Source: Candidatus Falkowiibacteriota bacterium
GTDB lineage: Bacteria; Patescibacteriota; Patescibacteriia; Patescibacteriales; UBA12465
Reading direction: 5' to 3'
Length of the DNA stretch: 6,428 nt
Assembly: GCA_026396945.1 (NCBI GenBank)
Contig: JAPLVX010000084.1
Span: 1-6,428, forward strand
The notes beneath the pieces were generated by a model. The model was not told the DNA's origin. It was given only the letters and a program-made list of their open reading frames with translations, and did no database searches. Within the stretch, counting starts at the first letter, position 1. Each line of letters begins with the position of its first letter. Positions 1-6,300 of the stretch are shown one piece after another. Made by a program: the position numbers and the translations under genes.

Positions 1-1
1 G

Positions 2-322
2 GCGGCTGATGATACTATAACTGTTAAAGATAAAAATAGTACAACTCTATGTACTACCGCTGTCTTTAACTTAGGTACTACCGCCTCTTATACTTGCGGC
101 TTTGCTACTAATCCTTTGGTCATCGGTTCTAATTCTACCGAGTACGTTGATGTTTATGTTGATACCACTGAGTTATCTGCTCAGGGCAACACCATTCAAA
201 TTTCTTTGAGTGATAGCTCTGCTAATAACTTTAAATGGGGTATTAATGGCGCCGGTGCTTTCGCTACTGGTGATATAAATTTCCGCGGTACTCTAAACGG
301 TGGTTCATTAGTAAAACCGTAA
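2..322 (+). CDS. C-terminal part of a secreted/surface protein (5' end outside window)
   Basis: The reading frame is open from the left edge (first full codon at base 2) to TAA at 320-322, giving the last 106 residues of a longer protein. The visible part is rich in Thr, Ser, Asn, Gly and Asp with a beta-strand-like alternation, and has two cysteines (visible residues 17 and 32) that could form a disulfide in an exported Ig-like or beta-sandwich domain. The final ~30 residues, beginning FKWGINGAGAFATGD and ending GGSLVKP, form a distinct Trp/Gly/Asn-rich tail. From memory, tails of this style end many large Parcubacteria surface proteins, but I could not search to confirm it. A TTG at 116 could be read as a start, but the frame continues upstream without a stop, so that is an artefact of truncation. 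The specific function is not recognised. A terminator follows 63 bases downstream. Confidence 0.75.
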   Translation, partial: AADDTITVKDKNSTTLCTTAVFNLGTTASYTCGFATNPLVIGSNSTEYVDVYVDTTELSAQGNTIQISLSDSSANNFKWGINGAGAFATGDINFRGTLNGGSLVKP

Positions 323-342
323 TCAGTTAAGATAAGTTTTCT

Positions 343-381
343 CGATTTTCTTCATAAATCGTCGTTCGCTCCTTGAGCGAA
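343..381 (+). repeat. Two small hairpins between stop codon and terminator
   Basis: Two perfect short inverted repeats lie between the stop codon at 322 and the main terminator. CGATTT (343-348) pairs with AAATCG (356-361) around a 7-base loop. TTCGCTC (365-371) pairs with GAGCGAA (375-381) around the loop CTT. They sit in the 3' untranslated region and could protect the transcript's 3' end. Neither has its own U-tract, so they are probably not terminators. Confidence 0.45.
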
Positions 382-385
382 TAAT

Positions 386-425
386 AAAAGAGCCCCTTTG
401 TTTTACCGACAAAGCGGGCTCTTTT
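386..425 (+). terminator. Strong intrinsic terminator after the surface-protein gene
   Basis: AAAAGAGCCC (386-395) plus CTTTGT (396-401) pair with ACAAAG (409-414) and GGGCTCTTTT (416-425). This gives a 16-bp stem with one bulged C at 415 and a 7-base loop. The stem is flanked by an A-run on the left and a T-run on the right, so it could act in both directions. It ends transcription of the upstream gene. Confidence 0.9.
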
Positions 426-496
426 AGTTTAGGGCTAATATTTTATTTTAATTTAGCCAAGCCTTTTTTATTTATCAGAACTAATCCAAATTCTTT

Positions 497-520
497 AAAA
501 CCGGTTTACCCCGGTTTTTT
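497..520 (+). terminator. Second terminator-like hairpin
   Basis: AAAACCGG (497-504) pairs perfectly with CCGGTTTT (511-518) around a 6-base loop, followed by more T. An A/T-flanked GC stem of this form is typical of a short bidirectional terminator. It may be a back-up to the terminator at 386-425 and separates the two genes, lying 30 bases upstream of the next promoter. Confidence 0.65.
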
Positions 521-547
521 GCTAAATTATCCATTTTTCTTAGAATT

Positions 548-556
548 TGCTATAAT
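548..556 (+). promoter_or_regulatory. Extended -10 promoter for the O-antigen-ligase-like gene
   Basis: TGCTATAAT matches an extended -10 element (TG-N-TATAAT) exactly. The -35 region about 17-18 bases upstream (around 527-533, TTATCC) is weak, which fits an extended -10 promoter. Transcription would begin near 563 and leave a leader of roughly 56 bases before the ATG at 619. A second perfect TATAAT at 584-589 lacks a convincing -35 or TG extension, but could be a nearer alternative start point. Confidence 0.65.
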
Positions 557-618
557 AATTATCATAAGAATCTAAATCTTGTCTATAATTAAGCCTTTAT
601 TTTTAATAAGTTAATTTT

Positions 619-2742
619 ATGAAAGCCAAAGTATATTTAATTATTCTGCGCCTGGGGGTTTTGCTATCACTTTTAACCGTATTTTTAGTTTTCAATAATT
701 TGCTATTTCCTTACATAACTTCTAAGCAATTAGTTTTTAATATTCTGACCGAATTTCTTTTGGTTTTTTATTTGCTTTTTTTAGCTAAATTTCCCGCTTA
801 TCGGCCGAAAAAATCTTATATCACTTGGGGCCTGGTGGCTTATTTCGTCGCGATTTTAATATCTCTACTCGTGACGGTTGATTTTAATTTAAGTTTTTGG
901 GGGGACGCCGAAAGAATGTTAGGCATCTTTCATTTATTGCATTTTCTTATTCTATACTTTATCATCATCACTGTTTTTCGGACCTGGAAAGATTGGAAAT
1001 TATTATTTCTCGCCTCGATTCTCATCGCTTCTTTGGAAAGTTATTTGGGTTTAAGAAGTGCCCTGAACTATGGTACGATCGGCAATACCGCTTATGTCAG
1101 CGGTTATCTGATCTTTAATCTTTTCTTTAGCGCTCTTTTATTCTTGAAAGAAAATAAGAAATGGCTGCGCTGGCTTTATCTTTTACCAGTAGCGATTATG
1201 CTTTTGGAATTTCGCCGCGCCGACACTTCGGGCGCTATCATTGGTTTAGGAACCAGTATTTTATTATTTTTGTTCCTGTTCGGGTTTTTTAATCGAAATC
1301 GGAAAATTAAATATAGTAGCTTGGGAGTTTTAGTGGTTTTAATCATCGCCACTATTTTTCTTTTTTCCCAATCAAGCGCGGCCTGGTTTAAATCCAATAA
1401 ATTCTTATATAACTTAACGGTCAATAAAGCGACTTTCCAAACTCGTCTGATTTCCTGGAAGGGAGCCGCTCGAGACTTTAAATATCACCCAATTTTAGGG
1501 GTTGGTTACGGCAATTATGCGACTATCTTTGATCGCCAATTTGATCCTAAATTTTTTAATTATAGCCGCACGGAAACTTATTTTGACCGGGCGCATAATA
1601 ATTTAATTGATATCGCTTCGACCACCGGGGCCTTAGGACTTTTAGCTTATTTAAGTATTTTTGTCGCCCTATTTTATTATTTATTTATTTTTGCTAAGCC
1701 ATTGCTTAAAAAATACCGCGCCGGTGAAGAGGAGGCGGGGGTTAAGCTAGCGGAAATCTTTATCCTCATCGCCCTGGTCGCCGCTTACTTCATCCAGAAT
1801 TTGGCCGTCTTCGATTCTTTAGTGACCTATATTGGTCTGATGATAATTCTCGCCTATGCTAATTGGCTTTTTAATACCAAAGAAGTTCCGGCCACGATTG
1901 AAGCTACCTCGGCCCTAAAACCGAAAACCGAATATATAAGCTTGGCTCTCAGCCTAATTATTATTAGTATTTTTACTTATACTTTTAATATTCGTCCCTG
2001 GCAGATGTTTGTTAAGACAATTAACAGTTACTCGACGATTTTATCTGGCGATGTGATAAACGGTGTAGCCGGTTATAAGGAAGCTTTTAGCGCTAACACG
2101 CCGATGGATCGCGATGCGCGTTTTACTTTTATTACTTTAGTTACTAATAATCCTAATATTTTAGCTTATATGATGCCGGTTGAAGCCAAAGATTTTTTGG
2201 ATTATGTGATTAGTTTAGCCGAGCGTAATTTAAGCTATAATCCTAACGATAGTTTAGATCAGTTACAGTTGGCTCAGGTTGCTGATCTGGCCGCCCGCTT
2301 CAACCATCAACAAGACCAGGCGACTTTCAATTATTATTCTACTTTGTCGCTCCAGGCGATCGATACTTCCATTAAAGCCAGCCCGCGTCGTCTCCCTCTT
2401 TATTTTATTAAAGCCCATTTATTTTTAGTGCGCGGCGACGCCGACCAGGCGATTGAATCAATGAAATATGGGATTAGTTTAAACTCGGATTATCCGGACG
2501 GTTATTGCCAGCTAAGTCTAATTTACTTTTTATTAAAAGACGAAAATAGTAGCTATCCTTATATTGATGCCTGCTTAGATAAAGACGGTTCTTTTTCTTT
2601 CCCGGCTGACGCCTTAGGGGTTTGGAAAAAGCATTATACGGCCACTAAAGATTCGGTCAGACTAGAAAAGATTAACCAGCAACTGGATCAACTTAATCAG
2701 TCATCTCTCGGCCAATCGACCTCTGGCCAATCGACTCAGTAA
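619..2742 (+). CDS. O-antigen ligase/polymerase-like membrane protein with TPR-like C-terminus
   Basis: A 707-residue polytopic protein of the O-antigen ligase/polymerase superfamily (Wzy_C type). Members join or polymerise lipid-linked sugar chains on the outer face of the cytoplasmic membrane. About 13 hydrophobic segments are visible between residues 5 and 455. Family-like signatures in order are DFNLSFWGDAERMLG (88-102), GTIGNTAYVSGYL (152-164), ADTSGAIIGLG (201-211), and the large outer loop at 275-335 with the RLISW start, the PILGVGYGNY segment and DRAHNNLID (323-331). H326 in DRAHN is the likely key residue. Residues 456-707 are soluble; 592-652 resemble one or two TPR units. The protein ends in a Ser/Gln-rich tail. 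The ATG at 619 is the first start after an in-frame TAA at 607-609; no clear ribosome binding site precedes it. It appears monocistronic, between its own promoter and terminator. Ligase, polymerase and protein O-oligosaccharyltransferase cannot be told apart from sequence alone. Confidence 0.85.
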   Translation: MKAKVYLIILRLGVLLSLLTVFLVFNNLLFPYITSKQLVFNILTEFLLVFYLLFLAKFPAYRPKKSYITWGLVAYFVAILISLLVTVDFNLSFWGDAERMLGIFHLLHFLILYFIIITVFRTWKDWKLLFLASILIASLESYLGLRSALNYGTIGNTAYVSGYLIFNLFFSALLFLKENKKWLRWLYLLPVAIMLLEFRRADTSGAIIGLGTSILLFLFLFGFFNRNRKIKYSSLGVLVVLIIATIFLFSQSSAAWFKSNKFLYNLTVNKATFQTRLISWKGAARDFKYHPILGVGYGNYATIFDRQFDPKFFNYSRTETYFDRAHNNLIDIASTTGALGLLAYLSIFVALFYYLFIFAKPLLKKYRAGEEEAGVKLAEIFILIALVAAYFIQNLAVFDSLVTYIGLMIILAYANWLFNTKEVPATIEATSALKPKTEYISLALSLIIISIFTYTFNIRPWQMFVKTINSYSTILSGDVINGVAGYKEAFSANTPMDRDARFTFITLVTNNPNILAYMMPVEAKDFLDYVISLAERNLSYNPNDSLDQLQLAQVADLAARFNHQQDQATFNYYSTLSLQAIDTSIKASPRRLPLYFIKAHLFLVRGDADQAIESMKYGISLNSDYPDGYCQLSLIYFLLKDENSSYPYIDACLDKDGSFSFPADALGVWKKHYTATKDSVRLEKINQQLDQLNQSSLGQSTSGQSTQ
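2710..2735 (+). repeat. Short direct repeat at the 3' end of the ligase-like gene
   Basis: GGCCAATCGAC occurs at 2710-2720 and again at 2725-2735, a period of 15 bases (five codons). It encodes the duplicated tail GQSTSGQST just before the stop codon, and probably arose by a small tandem duplication in a disordered C-terminus. Confidence 0.6.
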
Positions 2743-2767
2743 ATAATTGTTTTAAATAGATTTCATT

Positions 2768-2796
2768 AAAAAACCAACCCCGCGGTTGGTTTTTTT
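2768..2796 (+). terminator. Intrinsic terminator after the ligase-like gene
   Basis: AAAAAACCAACC (2768-2779) pairs perfectly with GGTTGGTTTTTT (2784-2795) around a 4-base loop and is followed by further T residues. It begins 26 bases after the stop codon at 2742. The symmetric A- and T-runs would also permit termination of leftward transcription. Confidence 0.92.
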
Positions 2797-2859
2797 GTTT
2801 TAGAAAAATATGTTCATAAAGACAAGGATTTATCTTAAAATCATATTTATTTATTTTTT

Positions 2860-2905
2860 AGGAAAATTTTTCCTTGGCTTGTAGGCACTTATGTTAGGCT
2901 ACAAG
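2860..2905. promoter_or_regulatory. Inverted repeats upstream of the small gene (possible operator)
   Basis: Two inverted repeats adjoin. AGGAAAA-T-TTTTCCT is a 15-base near-palindrome at 2860-2874. CTTGTAG (2878-2884) is mirrored by CTACAAG (2899-2905) with 14 bases between, so the half-site centres are 21 bases apart, about two helical turns. That spacing suits a dimeric DNA-binding protein, although a folded RNA is equally possible. A weak extended -10-like TGATTATAT lies just downstream (2906-2914). No binding family can be assigned. Confidence 0.35.
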
Positions 2906-2918
2906 TGATTATATTTAG

Positions 2919-2956
2919 CGCCCGCGGCCGAGTCGATTTTGATTCGATCGCGGGCG
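2919..2956 (+). other. GC-rich stem-loop upstream of the small gene
   Basis: CGCCCGCG (2919-2926) pairs perfectly with CGCGGGCG (2949-2956). Inside, TCGA (2933-2936) can pair with TCGA (2944-2947), giving a bulged two-part hairpin. It stands out as a GC island in an otherwise AT-rich spacer. No U-tract follows, so it is not an ordinary terminator. If transcription starts near 2920 from the -10-like sequence at 2906-2914, this would form the 5' end of the mRNA. It could stabilise the message or regulate translation. I do not recognise it as a known riboswitch. Confidence 0.5.
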
Positions 2957-2999
2957 AATTAATCCCTCTCGAATTTCTAATTTAATAATTTCATTTTTT

Positions 3000-3282
3000 A
3001 TGCAATTTAAAAGAATCCTTAAAAACCAGTGGCGCCTAATTTTACTGTTGCTTGTTTCTTTGTTTTTGTTGGGGTTAATGATGCGATCTAGAAATCTCTT
3101 TTAATCGGACTAGTCCTTGTCATGAAGCTTGTTTGGTTAAACGCCTGGAATACGAAGCTCTGATTAACCCGGCTCTTAAGAGTAATTTGCCCGGGCTAAG
3201 AGAAAGAATTAACGAGCAGTTAAGCGACCCGAAAATTAAATTAGCCTATAAACGAGAATTAAGACGTTTGCTTAGTAATTAA
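3000..3282 (+). CDS. Small single-pass membrane protein gene, readable only with a +1 frameshift
   Basis: Frame 0 runs from ATG at 3000 to TAA at 3102-3104 and encodes 34 residues: a basic start (MQFKRILKNQWR) and one hydrophobic helix (LILLLLVSLFLLGLMM). The +1 frame is open from 3082 to TAA at 3280-3282, has no ATG, and encodes a charged, helix-prone stretch. Read through the junction at 3099-3105, the two make one 93-residue protein: anchor, then a soluble part with a CHEAC motif (C40, C44) and an amphipathic Lys/Arg/Glu-rich C-terminus. The continuous composition and clean end support a single gene. It may be shifted by programmed frameshifting, broken by a one-base insertion, or affected by a sequencing error in the T4 run. 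No product name can be assigned. An in-frame TGA at 2940 and the lack of another start favour the ATG at 3000. The next gene starts 59 bases downstream with no terminator between. Confidence 0.55.
3096..3105 (+). other. Candidate +1 frameshift site (CTC TTT TAA T)
   Basis: At the frame junction, codons CTC TTT are followed by the frame-0 stop TAA. If the tRNA on TTT (3099-3101) slips forward one base it re-pairs perfectly with TTT (3100-3102), and AAT CGG ACT follow in the open +1 frame. The arrangement resembles the prfB (release factor 2) site, where a stop in the A site promotes +1 slippage. No upstream Shine-Dalgarno-like stimulator like that of prfB is evident. A one-base homopolymer error would give the same pattern. 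Confidence 0.4.
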
Positions 3283-3295
3283 AAAAACCAGCTGA

Positions 3296-3322
3296 TTGAA
3301 ACACTATTTTAATAACTATAAA
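3296..3322 (+). promoter_or_regulatory. Possible promoter for the giant secreted protein gene
   Basis: TTGAAA (3296-3301) is a good -35 match. TATAAA (3317-3322) could be the -10 with a short 15-base spacer, or TAAATT (3319-3324) with a 17-base spacer. Either would place the start of transcription near 3329-3331, leaving a leader of only about 11-13 bases before the ATG at 3342. The AT-rich context makes chance matches likely. Read-through from the small gene upstream is the alternative. Confidence 0.35.
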
Positions 3323-3341
3323 TTATTTTATTTATAAAAAT

Positions 3342-6300
3342 ATGCCGCCAATAAAATTTAATCGGAAATTAATAAATAATTTTAGCCACGGTTTTTTATT
3401 GGGATTTTTTCTTATTTTTTCTCCATTTCAGGCCGCTCGCGCTTTGCCGATTGGTACGCTTTTATATCGGACTTCCGATGGCGGTCAAATGTATGGCTAT
3501 AATAGTAAAGATTTAATTGTTGCGGAAAAGGGAATAATCAAGCATATTTATTCCGGCCATGTGGGGATTTATGTGGGCCAAGAAAACGGAGTTGATTATG
3601 TGGTGGAGGCTTTGGGCGACGGCGTGGTCAAGAATCCGGCCAAGTACTTTGTTAATTCAGCGCAGGGCGAGCAATTTATCGGGGCGAAATTTCCTCGTAA
3701 GGCGACGCCGACTCAAGCGGCCACGGCCGCTTTAATCGCCAAAAAGCTGGCTGCGGATAATTTGGCCTATGATTTAGATTTTAAAACCCAGAAGGGGCCG
3801 AACAATGGCGACTGGACTTGCGTTGGCGTAACGGAAAAAGTTTATGAAAGCGCCAATATTCCTAATCCGGACAATTTAGGCGCTTTGGAATATAATCCTG
3901 ATTATTATGGAGTTGATATCACGCCCGATGGCTATGACAATTATAGTTTTTATAATTCTCGAGGTGATTGTTTTTCTATGCAACGTGAATTTTCTAAAAT
4001 CAATCGTCAAACTGATATGCTTGTACCCCTGCCGGAATTAATTGGTTATGCCGCCGGTCTAGAATATAATAACGAGCGCTATATTTTTTTGCCTTATACG
4101 CAATTTGTTCAGCCAAGCTTAAAAGAGGTCCCGCTGGATATTGAAATTAGCAGCAGTTTTCCGGATGAAGGAATTCGCGGCCAGGTATCTGTCTGGCCTT
4201 TAGTTTTAAAATGGAGCTTGATTAATAATCCGATTTCTTCGCTTAAAAGAATTGTGCGCGCTATTTTCCCACTTTCCAGCTCAGAAGAGAAAATATTAGC
4301 TGAAGCGACCAGTCCCGAACCGCCCTCTTTAGAAGTTGATAATAAAACAGTCACCTCAACTATTTCGCCGAGTGATAAGTCGAGTGATAATATAAGCGAT
4401 CCGGTAAACCAAACTCCCGATTTATTAGAAATTATTCCGACCCCTAAAAAAACGAGTTCAACCTCAAGTTCTGCTAAAGTTTCTAACGCCAATACCAAGA
4501 CCTCTAGCACTACTAGCAAAATTCCCAGCGCTAACACAACTAAGGCTATTTCTTCGGTTAGTATCCCAAAAACTAGTGCCAAAACCTCAAGCCCGACAAC
4601 TAGTGTCAAAACTTCTAGCTCGACCGCGACTAGTCTTAAAAAAGCTGTTTCTAGTTTAACTAAGCCTAGCGTTACGACCGCGACCGCAAAAACCACCCAA
4701 CCTAAAGCGCCGGTCGTCCAAGCCGCGGTTCAAACTAAAGTTATTAAGTCAACTGTTACAGCGACCAGCGCCGTCGTCGCTTATGTTAAGCCGGCGAGTA
4801 ATTACGTGATTGCGACCACTAGTGATCCCAATGCGTCCGATAATACTTCCAACGCCTCTAGCATGGCTTCTAACGCCGCCACGACGACCGCTAGTTCAAC
4901 GGGCGCCCTTGATCTCGCCAGTATTGATCCCGCTTTGATTTTAGCTCCGGGACATTTAGTTATTAGTCGCGTTGGTGAGGCTGGCGACGATGATTGGGTC
5001 GAATTATTTAACCCCTATCCAGTCGCCTTTGATTTGGCCTTAAATAATTATCGCTTAGAAAGATCTAAAACTGCCGCCGACCCCTCGATTATGTTGCGTT
5101 TCGGTGAGCTCGCTGATGGTATTTTTAAAACCACGGTTATCCCGCCTTATGGTCGTTATTTAATTACTCGCTCGGACGCCAGCGCAGAATTACAAAATCA
5201 AGCGCAAGCTATCTCTGGTCGGAACGAATTTTCCTGGCTTCAATCCGGCTATACTTTATATTTAGGTGATGATGCCATTAGTTCCAATTCCGATCCGAAT
5301 ATTAAGGATTATCTTGGCTTTGGCGAAGCGACTTATTATGAAGGCGGCGGCCCGGCCCCAGCTTTAATTGATAATTATTATTTGAGCCGTAAAGCTTTAG
5401 CAACCTCGACCCCAGTGCTGATGCTTGAGGGCGGCGAACATAATTTTTTAGATTTAGTTTATGACAGCGATAATAATCAATTTGATTGGTTGCTTTTGCC
5501 CGCTTCTGGCCACTTGGAAAATTCGGCGACGACCAGCGCAACTTCGACTAACAATTTGACTGATTATGGTTTAGAGTCAGTCGGTTTAAATTATGTTGAT
5601 CATTTTGATGAGTGCTATCAAGACGGCGAATCTTTTGCCGTTGGCAAATGGGGTTGCGCGCGGATACTTTATTTTAATTATCCACAGGAAAAATTTGGCT
5701 TGAACCCGATTCTAACGGGTGGCAACTTTTCGATTAATTTATTTTATAAATCGCTTGGCGCCTTTCCCCGTTTTTACTGGCGCTTAACTAATGAAAATAG
5801 TAATGAAGATTTGGAGATAAGTCTCGAGACCTATAGCCAAATTTCCGGCTTGCCTAATATCGCCTGGCGTAACTATGACCATAATTGGTACCCGGATAAT
5901 AATTGGCACGAATTAACCTTAGTGGCTAACCAGGCGGCTGGCTATTGGGCGCTTTATAATGATGGCGAGGAAGTTTATAAGAAAAATATTGACACGGCTT
6001 TGCCGACTTTTAAGTTTTTCCAGTTTGGCGGTAGTAACGATTATGTCGCGCTGGATGAACTAGGAATTTGGAACCGCGCCTTAAGTCCGGCGGAAATAAA
6101 AATTATTAAGGACGCGAACTTACCCTTTAAACCAGTCACGCCCTTGGCGCCCTTAGCCCCGGCGGTCTTAACGAATTTTTATGGCTTTGATGAAAATTCC
6201 GGTAGTATTATTCATGATTCTATAAACTCTAATAATTTAAACATTGCCTATAATCCTTGGTATAGCAACGGTAAGGTCGGCGCTTATATTTTTCAAGATC

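Noticed and set aside
897..1118. A + strand open frame of 73 codons in another frame.
   Set aside because: It is embedded within the 707-codon gene whose frame carries clear family signatures, and it lacks a start context.
1176..1424. Antisense open frame of 82 codons.
   Set aside because: It overlaps the transmembrane part of the O-antigen-ligase-like gene. Its Lys/Asn-rich translation is the complement of hydrophobic codons.
2919..2956. GC-rich stem as an intrinsic terminator.
   Set aside because: The sequence after it is AATTAATCCC with no T-run, and a strong terminator for the upstream gene already exists at 2768-2796.
3122..3163. ATG at 3122 opening a 13-codon frame within the small split gene.
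   Set aside because: It is in the third frame, ends at TGA after 13 codons and matches neither half of the split protein.
4572..4625. Possible CRISPR-like or mobile-element repeat.
   Set aside because: Only two good copies exist, they are in frame and directly adjacent with no spacers, and they encode a stalk-like protein repeat.
4109..4696. Antisense open frame of 195 codons opposite the stalk region.
   Set aside because: It is the mirror of a Ser/Thr-rich coding segment, and its Leu/Val/Glu-rich translation is a by-product of that codon bias. The + strand frame continues with a signal peptide and recognisable domains on both sides.
5302..5541. Antisense open frame of 79 codons.
   Set aside because: It lies entirely inside the lamin-tail-like part of the + strand gene and has no recognisable features or start signal.
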